From Candidatus Heimdallarchaeota archaeon (GTDB taxonomy: Archaea; Asgardarchaeota; Heimdallarchaeia; Heimdallarchaeales; Kariarchaeaceae), in the NCBI GenBank assembly GCA_030149205.1, contig JASBSB010000004.1, forward strand, positions 1 to 34,057: a DNA stretch of 34,057 nucleotides. Direction: 5' to 3'. Within the stretch, counting starts at the first letter, position 1; each line of letters starts with the position of its first letter. This document shows, piece by piece, positions 8,473 through 16,874 of the stretch. Under the pieces are notes generated by a model, which was not told where the DNA came from, did no database searches, and worked only from the letters and a program-made list of their open reading frames with translations. The position numbers were made by a program, and so were the translations under genes.

Positions 8473-8978
8473 TGAGTGAATCAGATTTAAATGGGTTTTT
8501 AGGGTTGAAGAACTACAGGTATGGATCTTACACTTTGGCAATTCTAATGTATATCTTAATTTTATTGGGAGGTTACACCAAAGCAATAGGGGGAGGACTT
8601 GCATGTCCTGACTGGCCTCTCTGCTATGGCTCACTTTTTCCTGATATCCATTATTGGTTCTATACTACTCCTTATTCTCTAAATACATTCAACTGGGGTC
8701 TCTTTGCAGAGTATACCCATCGTTTTGTGGCATTAATTAATATTATTCTTATCGTATATTTGTTTATAAGTGGATGGACTCATAGGAGAGCTTTTCCAGA
8801 GATCAAAACTCTAACCATTCTATTTCTAATCATCGTATTGATCCAATCCGTTTTTGGGGGACTGACAGTACTTTATAAACTTCATCCATTAATTGTTACC
8901 GGTCACTTAGGTCTGGGGATTCTATCATTCATTATTGTCCTCTACAATGCACAGGTGGCTTACAAGAAGATAAGATAA
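8472..8978 (+). CDS. ctaA: Haem A synthase, half-size archaeal type (CtaA/COX15)
   Basis: Oxidises the C8 methyl of haem O to the formyl of haem A, the cofactor of A-type haem-copper oxidases, in the cell membrane. The protein is 168 residues with four membrane helices, half the length of bacterial CtaA, as in the archaeal half-size enzymes that are thought to dimerise. Signatures: the loop GGYTKAIGGGLACPDWPLCYG (33-53) with Cys45 and Cys51, Glu80 and His83 in EYTHR, and His138 and His145 in the second half (LHPLIVTGHL). The GTG start is supported by a TATA box 26.5 bases upstream. No oxidase or haem O synthase gene is nearby. It implies aerobic respiration. Confidence 0.93.
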   Translation: MSESDLNGFLGLKNYRYGSYTLAILMYILILLGGYTKAIGGGLACPDWPLCYGSLFPDIHYWFYTTPYSLNTFNWGLFAEYTHRFVALINIILIVYLFISGWTHRRAFPEIKTLTILFLIIVLIQSVFGGLTVLYKLHPLIVTGHLGLGILSFIIVLYNAQVAYKKIR

Positions 8979-8980
8979 TA

Positions 8981-9112
8981 ATGAGATGAAGTAATTAAGG
9001 TGCTTAATACATAAGAAATTATAATATTTAAAATAGAAAATAATTAAAAGACGGAGTAATTAAAAGCTAAAAAAATTTCTAGATGGAATAATTAAACGAT
9101 AAAATAGTTAAG
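8981..9112. repeat. A-rich degenerate direct repeats
   Basis: The intergenic stretch after haem A synthase holds four or five loosely related units of about 25-30 bases around the core g(a/g)(a/g)taattaa, for example gaagtaattaag, ggagtaattaaaag and ggaataattaaacg. No ORF or hairpin of note. It may be a decayed minisatellite. Confidence 0.35.
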
Positions 9113-9944
9113 AGACGAAATTAGCAACAATCATTCCAAAGTATGTAGGAGAAGCATAAAATAACTCATCCAAGGTATAAGATTCATTCAAGAGCCCGTC
9201 GAGCATATAAATTCCAAGGTAACCACAACTGAGTGCTTGATTGACAATCTGATCGGCCTTGTCTAATATTGATTCAGAGGATTTGGTATCAGAGAGTCTG
9301 GATGAGAGCCAACCTTTAACTAATTTATCAAATTCTTCTGAAGTGCTTGAATATCCATAGATACTCTCTTTTTGATGTGTATGGGCAAGGTCACCACTGA
9401 TAATTATCCAAAAATCTGAATTCTCAGCCTGACAAAATTTTCCTAATAAGGTTCCAAACTGCTTCATTTCACTCCTCATTAACTCAGGATGTTCATACCG
9501 TCTAAATGGGAGGCTTAATATTATAAGTGGGATATCAGACTGTTGACTATACACGTGATACAATGGGACTACTTCTCCCCATCCAATATTTATTGGATAC
9601 GACCTGGTATGAATTGTAATGCCCTCAACAGGTTGAGATTCTTTTCTTAGATATTCTAATAATCGTTTACTCCCATCCAGATCAACTGAGGCGTCAATTT
9701 TATACTCCCCGAATTTTCCATCCCATTCAGCTGAACCTCTTACTTTAGAACTAAGATAAATTCCAGTATTATGATCAAGGAGAATTCCATGTGGAGTTAT
9801 TAACACTATTTTTGCAGGTTTTTTATCCAGTATGTTTCTAGACGCTTTTTGTAAAGAGTCTGCTAGCTTCTCTAACTCAGAGTTCTCTGTTCGTTCCAGT
9901 AAAATTGATCCGTGTGGAAAGAATGAAATTCCAAGAATTGGCAT
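9108..9944 (-). CDS. LigB/MEMO-superfamily protein (class III extradiol dioxygenase-like)
   Basis: 278 residues of the LigB superfamily, which covers class III extradiol ring-cleaving dioxygenases and the MEMO proteins. The N-terminal FFPHGS (His11) and TPHG (His52) supply the two metal-ligand histidines, and SGDLAHTH near residue 190 matches the conserved catalytic His region of the dioxygenases. The keeping of His and acidic residues suggests an active metal enzyme, but neither an aromatic degradation pathway nor the radical-SAM and AMMECR1 partners of the archaeal MEMO cluster is adjacent, so the substrate is open. It lies 37 bases downstream of the RusA-like gene on the same strand and may share its mRNA. 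Confidence 0.75.
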   Translation of the reverse strand: MPILGISFFPHGSILLERTENSELEKLADSLQKASRNILDKKPAKIVLITPHGILLDHNTGIYLSSKVRGSAEWDGKFGEYKIDASVDLDGSKRLLEYLRKESQPVEGITIHTRSYPINIGWGEVVPLYHVYSQQSDIPLIILSLPFRRYEHPELMRSEMKQFGTLLGKFCQAENSDFWIIISGDLAHTHQKESIYGYSSTSEEFDKLVKGWLSSRLSDTKSSESILDKADQIVNQALSCGYLGIYMLDGLLNESYTLDELFYASPTYFGMIVANFVS

Positions 9945-9981
9945 GGAACATCCTTAGAAAATTCAAATAAAGATGTTGCTC

Positions 9982-10524
9982 TCATAAATCGAACAAATCA
10001 AGGGTTGTGTAATTTTTCTTTACTCTTGAAATCTCTAAACTTAAGTAATTTAAGTAATTTTCCCTGAAATTTTCATCAATAATAATTATATCTACAATGA
10101 TGTAGGGACTTCCTAAGGTGTAATATTTACCAGTACCAGGAAGATATCCAACAATGATGTTATCGTCCTTCCATAGAAGGTCAGTACCTGCATCTTTGAA
10201 CAATTTGATGTAATTATCCAAATCTGGTCTCTTGGCAGGACGCAGATGTTCAGTTACAACCTCTTTGTAATCCCTCTTTCGTGTGGATTTTGGGATAGAT
10301 TTGTAAAATTTCATCCCTAGTAACATTGACTCCTCAAGAGGAGTTCTTGGAATCATTGATCCTAATTTGGAGATCGCAGACCTGTAATAATCTTCATCCT
10401 TTCTTGAGGGATTCACCCCCCTTACCCCTGATCTGGTGGCATAAACTCTCACTCTCTTTTTTGCCAGAGGTTCCACATCTAATTTGAAAGAATAGGTTGA
10501 TTGTGCTGTGACCCCATTTGACAC
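9982..10524 (-). CDS. RusA-like Holliday junction resolvase
   Basis: RusA-family endonucleases cut four-way DNA junctions as homodimers. The 180-residue protein has the family hallmarks: an N-terminal strand ending in PLAKKRVRVY, the RPDLDNYIK motif with Asp101 and Asp103, and LLWKDDNII with Asp120/Asp121, matching the acidic triad and the PDxDN...DDxxI pattern of RusA. It is longer than the roughly 120-residue bacterial protein, with an extra loop after residue 30 and a 25-residue C-terminal tail. The start is GTG, with a TATA-like attaaat about 24 bases upstream. RusA is best known from phages and bacteria, so it may be a transferred or provirus-derived gene, although no other phage genes are near. 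Confidence 0.82.
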   Translation of the reverse strand: MSNGVTAQSTYSFKLDVEPLAKKRVRVYATRSGVRGVNPSRKDEDYYRSAISKLGSMIPRTPLEESMLLGMKFYKSIPKSTRKRDYKEVVTEHLRPAKRPDLDNYIKLFKDAGTDLLWKDDNIIVGYLPGTGKYYTLGSPYIIVDIIIIDENFRENYLNYLSLEISRVKKNYTTLDLFDL

Positions 10525-10644
10525 AGAGAAATATATAGAGCTAGAATTAAATAGTTTCGGGAAAGAGCATCATTTTAATTAGTATAATTCCTGTTGACTC
10601 AAATATAAGAGAATATTTTTGAGGATTAAGATATAAATTCTGTT

Positions 10645-11997
10645 GTGGAAGTTTATGAAAATATCTTGGAAACCGTAGGGAATACCCCATTGATCCGACT
10701 CAGATCCTATGAAGAACGAGGAATAAAGATATTTGCAAAATTGGAGACATTTAATCCTGGAAACTCTAGTAAGGATAGAATCGCCTTGCCAATCATTCTA
10801 AGAGCTGAGGCTGAGGGATTACTAAAACCTGGAGGTACAATAATTGAAGCCACATCTGGAAACACTGGCCTTGCTTTAGCATTTGTTGGAATAACAAGAG
10901 GATATAATGTTATTCTAGTCATGCCAGATAAAATGAGTCCAACCAAGATAAATCTGGTTAAAGCCGTGGGGTGTGAGGTTATTGTAGCTCCAACTGAGGT
11001 CGAACCTGATGACCCAAGGTCTTACTATTCCATAGCTAAAAAGCTCAGCGAGACTGTCCCAAACAGTTTCTATACCCAGCAGTACTGGAACCTCGAAAAC
11101 CAAGAGGCTCATTATAAGTCAACCGGACCTGAAATTTGGAGACAGACCGGTGGAACAATAACACATTACTTCGCCGGAGTTGGGACTGGCGGAACTATTA
11201 GTGGAACAAGTCGATACCTAAAAGAAGTGAATCCCAAGATAAGAACAATTGGTGTAGATCCTGAGGGGTCAATCTTAGCTTATTATCATGAGCACAAAAA
11301 CACCGACATTGAAGCCAAAACATACAAGATAGAGGGGGTAGGTGAAGATATAATCCCCTCAAATGTACTGTTCGAATTTATTGATGAATTTGTTAAAGTA
11401 AATGATGTAGAGGCATTTGAAGAGACAAGGACTCTTGCCAAAAAATTCGGTATAATCGTTGGTTCTTCTGGTGGAATGGCTGTCAGAGGTGTTCTTAAAC
11501 ATTTAAAAACCATCCCTGATGATTCTGTAATAGTGGTGGTTCTTCCAGATACCGGTGAGAGATATTTGGACAAGGCATTCTCACTAAAATGGCTAAGAGA
11601 TAATCAACTGATAAAACCTGCAGAGACAATCAAAGAGATCATTGAAGCCAAATCCCCAACCTTACGTGGAATAAAATCTCTACAAAATGAGGATTACAGC
11701 ATTGAACAGTTGGTGTTTTTATTCAGAAAATTTCCACAGATTCAGCTTGTGTTAATCGGTGCAATTGATTATGGATTCAGATACATTACAAAAACAGAGG
11801 TTAGAAAAGTGGTTTTAAGCAAATCTAACATAAAAATTCCCTCAATAAATGACCTACCTACTGCTAAAATTTATGATGATACACATTCACTCGATTATTA
11901 CAAAGCCAGATTAGTTGAAGAATCAGTCATTCTGATACAAACAAAGGACAATCTTGAGGTATTGACACTATCAGACTTCGGATTTGATGACTCATGA
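10645..11997 (+). CDS. Cystathionine beta-synthase-like PLP enzyme with divergent C-terminal domain
   Basis: Fold-type II PLP enzyme of the cysteine synthase/cystathionine beta-synthase group; it joins serine or O-acetylserine to homocysteine or sulfide. The catalytic domain (1 to about 320) has VGNTPLIRL, the PLP lysine Lys43 in NSSKDR, the substrate loop ATSGNTGLAL, the phosphate loop GVGTGGTISG, and VLPDTGERYL. The extra 130 residues start with a WLRDNQL linker like that of human CBS and then look like a pair of very divergent CBS (Bateman) repeats. This length favours CBS over the shorter cysteine synthases. GTG start at 10645, with a TATA-like atattttt about 29 bases upstream. The DegV gene follows 46 bases later with its own promoter. 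Confidence 0.87.
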   Translation: MEVYENILETVGNTPLIRLRSYEERGIKIFAKLETFNPGNSSKDRIALPIILRAEAEGLLKPGGTIIEATSGNTGLALAFVGITRGYNVILVMPDKMSPTKINLVKAVGCEVIVAPTEVEPDDPRSYYSIAKKLSETVPNSFYTQQYWNLENQEAHYKSTGPEIWRQTGGTITHYFAGVGTGGTISGTSRYLKEVNPKIRTIGVDPEGSILAYYHEHKNTDIEAKTYKIEGVGEDIIPSNVLFEFIDEFVKVNDVEAFEETRTLAKKFGIIVGSSGGMAVRGVLKHLKTIPDDSVIVVVLPDTGERYLDKAFSLKWLRDNQLIKPAETIKEIIEAKSPTLRGIKSLQNEDYSIEQLVFLFRKFPQIQLVLIGAIDYGFRYITKTEVRKVVLSKSNIKIPSINDLPTAKIYDDTHSLDYYKARLVEESVILIQTKDNLEVLTLSDFGFDDS

Positions 11998-12043
11998 ATA
12001 CATTCCAAAAAACAATTAAATCAGAAAATCTATTTAGGGTATT

Positions 12044-12910
12044 ATGCCCTCCTTTCAAGAAGTGGGAATCCTTATAGATTCTGCATTGGATGTAGATAAA
12101 GACATCAGAAATCTCCCGAATCTCAAGGTAGTTCCGGTATATGTCAATTTTGGTGATATATCATATAAGGATCGCGTAGAGATATCAATCGCAAAATTCT
12201 TTGATGAGATCAAAAGCAATTCAAACTGGCCGACTACCAGCCAACCATCTCCGGGTGATTTTTATGAGGCGTACAGCGATTTTTCCAAGGATTACAAAGA
12301 AATTTACTCATTTCACGTCAGTTCTCGACTATCGGGGACTATTCAATCAGCTCAGATTGCAGCAAACCAAATTATGGAAGAAAACCCAGATGTGAAAATT
12401 CATCTTATAAATACCAAATCTGTTTCTGTGGGAGGACAGATTATCATTGAGAAGTTTCAACAGCTGTTGCAAACCTACAAGGAATATCCTGAGTTCTCGA
12501 AAGAGCTGCAAGAATTCATAAACTCAATGGAAATTTATCTGGCGCTTCACACCTTAGAATATCTCATCAGAGGCGGAAGACTAAGCAAACCCAAAGGATT
12601 TCTGGCAAGAATAATGGGTTATCAAGCCCTACTCATCATAAAAGATGGGATTATCTCACCATTTGATAAAGCAAGAGGATTTGAGAATTGTGTTAAACTT
12701 GCAGAGAAAAATGCTTTTAAAAGCAGATCTGCTGACGAAACCTTCTCCTTTGCGGTCGCACATGTCAACGAACCTGAGACTGCAAAGCAATATCTTGAAA
12801 CTCTCTCAAAAAACTTCCCAAATGCAAAAGGAAAGATAGTCTCAATTGGTCCAGCTTTGTCTGCTCATAGTGGACCAAGAGCAATGGCCTTTCTAAGCTA
12901 CAATATATAA
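12044..12910 (+). CDS. DegV family fatty-acid-binding protein
   Basis: DegV proteins bind a fatty acid and, with FakA in bacteria, present it for phosphorylation. The 288-residue length and signatures fit: GILIDSALDV at the N-terminus, TSQPSPGDFYEAY, the HVSSRLSGTIQSA loop that contacts the carboxylate, NTKSVSVGGQ, LEYLIRGGRLS and the closing SIGPALSAHSGPRAMAF. No FakA kinase partner is in the window. The ATG is 27 bases after a TATA-like caattaaat (12013-12021), suggesting a leaderless mRNA. DegV is mainly a Firmicutes family, so an ancient transfer is plausible. Confidence 0.9.
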   Translation: MPSFQEVGILIDSALDVDKDIRNLPNLKVVPVYVNFGDISYKDRVEISIAKFFDEIKSNSNWPTTSQPSPGDFYEAYSDFSKDYKEIYSFHVSSRLSGTIQSAQIAANQIMEENPDVKIHLINTKSVSVGGQIIIEKFQQLLQTYKEYPEFSKELQEFINSMEIYLALHTLEYLIRGGRLSKPKGFLARIMGYQALLIIKDGIISPFDKARGFENCVKLAEKNAFKSRSADETFSFAVAHVNEPETAKQYLETLSKNFPNAKGKIVSIGPALSAHSGPRAMAFLSYNI

Positions 12911-13159
12911 ATTACACCAAAAAAAGAACCACAAATTACCGAAGGTTAAAGTACTCACCTTAGAAATAAAAGAGTAGGTAAACAACACATGATTTCCATA
13001 CTTATTGAATTAAATGCAATTTTCACTATTATTTTTACAGATTTTTTTTATCGTAAAGGGGAAGCGTTATAAAGGAAAAAATTCCCTACCATATTAACAA
13101 TCACGGCTATACCTTGAATTTTAAATTCAGCTTTATAGCAAAGATTGGAGATGGACACA

Positions 13160-13420
13160 ATGGTTTATGTAAGAAAAATCACACGAACTTGGAAAAATAA
13201 GTCTGGTGATACCAAACAGAAAGATTACTACTACTGGTACAAAAGCCGAAGAATCGGTGACAAAGTAATATCTGAATGTATTGGTAAAGCAACTAAGGCA
13301 GATTATGATAGAACACACCAACCTTTGGTTTCTGGTGAAGAGAGCCTGACTAACAAATCAGTGAACTCTAAACCAAAGATTCAAACAATTACCCAAGATA
13401 TATTTAAGAAAAAAGACTGA
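13160..13420 (+). CDS. Small basic protein, MVYVRKI-type (86 aa)
   Basis: A small protein rich in Lys, Arg and Tyr. Its front half, VYVRKITRTWKN...KDYYYWYKS followed by GDKVISECIGKA, reads as a short antiparallel beta sheet like the N-terminal region of some transposases and of stand-alone archaeal small proteins; nucleic-acid binding is plausible but not shown. The rest is low-complexity. Starts at TTG 13145, ATG 13151 and ATG 13160 are possible; ATG 13160 lies 25.5 bases after ctttatag (13131-13138), the expected leaderless distance, and begins directly with the conserved MVYVRK. The purine-rich repeats begin 120 bases downstream. Confidence 0.6.
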   Translation: MVYVRKITRTWKNKSGDTKQKDYYYWYKSRRIGDKVISECIGKATKADYDRTHQPLVSGEESLTNKSVNSKPKIQTITQDIFKKKD

Positions 13421-13542
13421 TTCTATCAATTAAACAAATTTCAAATTATTAAGAATTTATCAATTTAAACTAGTGATAACTAACTCTGGATAGTCAAAAA
13501 TAATTCCAGAACATTCAGAACTGATATTGAGTTGAACAGTTT

Positions 13543-13702
13543 AGGAATTGAATAGATAATGAGTAGAATACTGTAGGAATTGAATAGACAATAAGTAGAA
13601 TACTGTAGGAATTGAATAGACAATAAGTAGAATACTGTAGGAATTGAACAGATAATGAGTAGAATACTGTAGGAATTGAATAAATAATGAGTAGAACAAG
13701 CA
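13543..13702. repeat. 32-bp tandem repeat, five units
   Basis: Units start at 13543, 13575, 13607, 13639 and 13671 with an exact 32-base period and a core aggaattgaatagataatg followed by agtagaatactgt. Units 1 to 4 differ at only a few positions, mainly gat/gac and gag/aag. A decayed copy follows to about 13730. There are no spacers, so this is not a CRISPR array. The sequence resembles no insertion sequence end that I know. Confidence 0.9.
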
Positions 13703-13825
13703 AAGAGTTGAATAATGTAGGAGTTGAACAACTAGGGAATGGGGCTGAAAAGGAAAGAAGAATTTGGGAGTGAGGCAGATTGTTAGTAACACAGTTACGA
13801 GATAGAACAGATAAGGGAAATCTAG

Positions 13826-13965
13826 TTTAGGAGAGCAACAACTAGAGAGTGGAAGAGCGAAGGAGAATATAGATTAGGAGTGTAACAAATAGGGAGTGGA
13901 AGAGCTAAGGATAATATAGATTTGGAGTGTAACAATTCGAGACTAGAAGAACTAGGGAAAGAAGA
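13826..13965. repeat. 47-bp degenerate tandem repeat, about three units
   Basis: A second repeat with a 47-base period: ggaagagc recurs at 13851, 13898 and (as agaagaac) 13945, and ggagtgtaacaa recurs in the second and third units. Copies are less alike than in the 32-bp array next door, but both are purine-rich on the same strand and contain tgaaca/taacaa-like words, so they may share an origin. Confidence 0.7.
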
Positions 13966-14135
13966 AACAAGGTGTGGGGCAGATTCCGACTCACAAGAAA
14001 AGCATAAGGAACAATTGAAAAGTTCTGAAATAAATCAGATTAAACGAAGATCAAATCATTGTAAACTGCAAAATAACAACAGTGATAAAACTCATACAAA
14101 AGGATGTCAAGCAGACCATGATTACATCTTTACAT

Positions 14136-15065
14136 CTAGAAATAATCTGAGATAAATGTCTGAGTTGGTTTCGAAAGTTTCTCTTTGATAGTTTGTAACA
14201 TATCTGCATTTTCTGAGATAAATTGAGGAGTCAGCTTGCTGAATGCCTCCTTCATCATCTCCTCTGAATCACTATCAGATAAAGCACACTCAAGGTGGTA
14301 ACTCACATTTCCAACAATCTTCCCTCTGGGGGTTTCAATCCATGAAGGTTTACTAAGCTTAGGCTCACCTTTCTGGATAGGTTCCTTGCACACAAAGCAT
14401 TTTGCCCTGCTTGATTTTGCCACAGAAAACTCACAAGTTGTGTTTGGTGGATTATCAAGTTCAGCAGAAACATAAATCTGCAGCTTATTTTCCTCAGAGG
14501 GAGGTTCATTTAAGTATACCTTGGTGTCTGGGTCTGAATAGAGGAGAACTCCACCCTCCTCACTTAAATCTGACAATACACCCTTAAGGTAAACTGTATC
14601 TCCCTTCTTTATCTCTTGATTAGTGTCAAATAACAAGAATTTCACCCTTCTAGCCGAATTTCCTATCTGCAGGGTCTTTGCATCAACAAATGAACCCCTG
14701 AATTCAACCTCTCTTGCTGGGAGCAATCTGAACACCTTCGCCTGAACATTTACCTTGCCCTCCTCTCCTGTCAGGTCTTCTACCTCAAAAAAAGACACAC
14801 CCGAACTCAATGATTTCTCCTTAAGTTTTGCCAGCTCACTCTCTTGTTCTGGTGTCAGAAGGTCTAAACCCTCTGCATTTATGAAGGCATCAGGGTTATT
14901 TTTTAACATACACTCAATATGGTGCCACTTGTACGAGGTGAACTCATCCTCACCTCTTTTGAAAACTGATTCTAATCCAAACCTAGGGGTGTCCTTCTCT
15001 ATCTTTTGATTACAGATCTTGCATGTCGATCTGTTTGACTTAGCCAACTCGATTTTGGAAACCAT
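14136..15065 (-). CDS. Double PARP-type zinc finger protein with central OB-like domain
   Basis: 309 residues in three parts. Residues 4-55 form a PARP-type zinc finger: IELAKSNRSTCKIC, then WHHIEC, giving the Cys-Cys-His-Cys set Cys15, Cys18, His49, Cys52. Residues about 85-190 are strand-rich (VNVQAKVFRLLP, RRVKFLLFD, GDTVYLKGVLSD) and look like an OB fold, as in RPA-type proteins. Residues about 212-262 are a second PARP finger: FSVAKSSRAKCFVC and SYHLEC. PARP fingers bind DNA breaks in eukaryotic PARP1 and DNA ligase III. There is no ADP-ribosyltransferase or ligase domain, so this is likely a break- or single-strand-binding adaptor (inference). The gene has its own promoter, with a TATA-like tattttag about 26 bases before the ATG. 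Confidence 0.8.
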   Translation of the reverse strand: MVSKIELAKSNRSTCKICNQKIEKDTPRFGLESVFKRGEDEFTSYKWHHIECMLKNNPDAFINAEGLDLLTPEQESELAKLKEKSLSSGVSFFEVEDLTGEEGKVNVQAKVFRLLPAREVEFRGSFVDAKTLQIGNSARRVKFLLFDTNQEIKKGDTVYLKGVLSDLSEEGGVLLYSDPDTKVYLNEPPSEENKLQIYVSAELDNPPNTTCEFSVAKSSRAKCFVCKEPIQKGEPKLSKPSWIETPRGKIVGNVSYHLECALSDSDSEEMMKEAFSKLTPQFISENADMLQTIKEKLSKPTQTFISDYF

Positions 15066-15354
15066 AACACCTGATATTTCTAAGGCTAAAATAGTTTATA
15101 CTAAAATTTTAGAAAAATTCTTTTGTTTTCCAATGAAATTGACCTAATTTAGAAAGTGAAACACAGACGAACTATAAATTTTCAATCATAGCTCGTATCA
15201 ATCTACGTGTACACCAACAATAACACTTCTTTGCACCAGCAAAATTAAACCCTGTTGTGGACGATTTTCTATTCTCCTCTATTGTAATCATAGCTTACAC
15301 GTCCTGTATCCTTGAATTCTTAGACTAGACTAATAAATTGAAGGATATAATTTA

Positions 15355-16074
15355 CTACCCCCTCAGCTTCCACCGTACACGCCAGAACTCCACTGGTTCA
15401 TTTATCTCACCTTTACTTAGCATTTCAATCAATTCATAGTTTCTTTTGTTTATGAGCTGCTCCAGATAATTATAGGCTGGAAGAAACAAAAATCCTAAGG
15501 AAGCAGCTAATTGAAGAATTAGATTAAATCCTGATGTGTTACTTTTATTAAAAGTTAACATGAGAAGAACAAGGACAGGATACGAAATCAACACAGTAAT
15601 AATTAGATTCACAACTATTGAGTAATTTAAGGTAAGGGAATTATGATGGTCTTTAAGGTAACCCTCGTGATTTTTGTTTGAGAGATACTTAAACATATTC
15701 CTTGGATAAATTGTGAAAAATATGAAATGATTAATTGCTATTAAGGTGTTTGTCAAAACGAAAATTCCAGGTGTTAAAGCCTCTTTATAAAATAAAAGAT
15801 ACAAAAAATACTGAAGCATGAGCAAACCAGTTGGAATGTATATTTCAAACAAAAGGGAGCGAAAGACTCCATGCTCCAAGAACCATGAACGCTTTCTTAT
15901 CATGAACACAAGCTGAAAAATAAACACCAATGACTTTATCCCCAGAAAAATCCCATAGAGAACCAACATCATCAGCCATCTTGGGAAAATCAAGAAGGGT
16001 TGAAGGAGAATAATCTCAATTCCAATAAACCCAATGTACAGATACTCTATAAATTCAACTACTTTGTTATTCAT
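15355..16074 (-). CDS. Type E polytopic membrane protein
   Basis: 239 residues with about six hydrophobic helices and a short basic tail. It is a clear paralog of the protein encoded at 18953-19669: shared are R-x-x-W-x-x-x-HG-x-x-RSL followed by an IPTGLL helix, NKR-Y near the end, and the C-terminal EPVEFWRVRWKLRG (EPMEFWRARWSLRG there). The conserved charged tail probably faces the cytosol and contacts a partner. A strong Shine-Dalgarno TAGGAGAA lies 7 bases before the ATG. The preceding 31-residue membrane peptide ends 15 bases upstream, so the two form a module. No known family is recognised. Confidence 0.75.
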   Translation of the reverse strand: MNNKVVEFIEYLYIGFIGIEIILLQPFLIFPRWLMMLVLYGIFLGIKSLVFIFQLVFMIRKRSWFLEHGVFRSLLFEIYIPTGLLMLQYFLYLLFYKEALTPGIFVLTNTLIAINHFIFFTIYPRNMFKYLSNKNHEGYLKDHHNSLTLNYSIVVNLIITVLISYPVLVLLMLTFNKSNTSGFNLILQLAASLGFLFLPAYNYLEQLINKRNYELIEMLSKGEINEPVEFWRVRWKLRG

Positions 16075-16089
16075 TTTATTCTCCTATGT

Positions 16090-16185
16090 TTAATTTATTA
16101 ATTGACCAGCCATTAGTGCTAGAATAATGATTAGCACAGGTGTAAGGATGAGTTGAAGTTTTGCAAATTGGTGTACTTTATCCAT
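16090..16185 (-). CDS. 31-aa single-helix membrane peptide, first gene of a type E module
   Basis: A short frame encoding MDKVHQFAKLQLILTP, then a hydrophobic helix ending AGQLIN. It ends 15 bases before the SD-led type E gene, as other small first genes of modules do. Its helix pattern (FAKLQLILTP) resembles LAKLTQLVPF in the protein encoded at 29727-30191. The sequence aaaagga lies directly before the ATG. Support is position and pattern only. Confidence 0.45.
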   Translation of the reverse strand: MDKVHQFAKLQLILTPVLIIILALMAGQLIN

Positions 16186-16316
16186 TCCTTTTCTTGAACC
16201 AGTTGGACTCTCTTAGAATTCCCCTATTTAATGATTAAGCAAAATAACTAAACATTACTTTAATCAGAGCAAAAGACATAAAAAAACTGAAACGATAAAA
16301 ACTGATCATGATTTTT

Positions 16317-16868
16317 CTAAATCAGTTTAAAATAGCTTAAATATCGATTTAACTCTGAAATAAAGACAATGACAACCCCAAGTACGTGAATCACAAACCA
16401 AGACCTTAGTAATAATTGGCTGTAAGATACTGTCAAATCTTCTTTTTGAGGCAGTGGTCTTTCTAGACAAAGTGGAATTATATAAAATGGAAGTTTAAAT
16501 AATGGGATTGTTATTAACTCTTCAAGTTGTCCATCGGTGAGCGAATCTAAATAAAAGTTCAACATATATTCTATGAGCAAAAATAAAAAAAATGCAGTTA
16601 AAGGAAAAATTGGAACATAATAAGAGGAAAAGAATGAAAGGGCCAGAAGGACTAAACCAAGAGTATGAAAAATGAATTGGTTTTTCTTATTTGTGACCTC
16701 TTTAACATATTTCAAATACGGTTTGTACTGATTTTTTAAAAAGCGATTCGAGAAAAGGTACCTAAATAAATTTAACAGCTGAAAAGCTATATTTAGGAGA
16801 ATACTAAATAACATAGTGCTTACAATTATAATAATAAGCGAACCAAGCAAATAGAGATTCATTTCCAA
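16317..16868 (-). CDS. Polytopic membrane protein (second gene of the frameshifted type A module)
   Basis: 183 residues with about four to five hydrophobic helices (roughly 8-32, 65-85, 88-108, 122-140, 158-178) and a charged loop KNQYKPYLKYVKEVTNKK near residue 45. It starts six bases after the stop of the broken type A gene and follows a weak aggtac-type ribosome site. I find no clear paralog in the window, so it is the singleton partner of its module. Function unknown. Confidence 0.7.
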   Translation of the reverse strand: MEMNLYLLGSLIIIIVSTMLFSILLNIAFQLLNLFRYLFSNRFLKNQYKPYLKYVKEVTNKKNQFIFHTLGLVLLALSFFSSYYVPIFPLTAFFLFLLIEYMLNFYLDSLTDGQLEELITIPLFKLPFYIIPLCLERPLPQKEDLTVSYSQLLLRSWFVIHVLGVVIVFISELNRYLSYFKLI

Positions 16869-16874
16869 ATGTAC

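Larger units (their letters stand above)
13421..14135. other. Purine-rich gene-free region
   Basis: The 715 bases between the small basic protein and the PARP-finger gene hold no credible gene. The plus strand is strongly purine-biased from about 13540 to 14060. Two tandem repeat families lie within (32-bp and 47-bp units, annotated separately). Frames open on the minus strand across the 32-bp repeats are open in all three phases at once, which is a by-product of the repeat. Confidence 0.6.

Noticed and set aside
13480..13792. Three overlapping minus-strand frames rich in Tyr, Ser and Leu
   Set aside because: They arise from the 32-bp repeat, which lacks stops in every phase; the period is not a multiple of three, so no protein repeat is under selection.
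13543..13965. CRISPR array
   Set aside because: The repeats are directly adjacent with no unique spacers, and no cas gene is in the window.
13922..14155. Plus-strand frame of 77 residues downstream of the tandem repeats
   Set aside because: Hydrophilic low-complexity product that begins in the 47-bp repeat and overlaps the end of the PARP-finger gene; no sign of selection.
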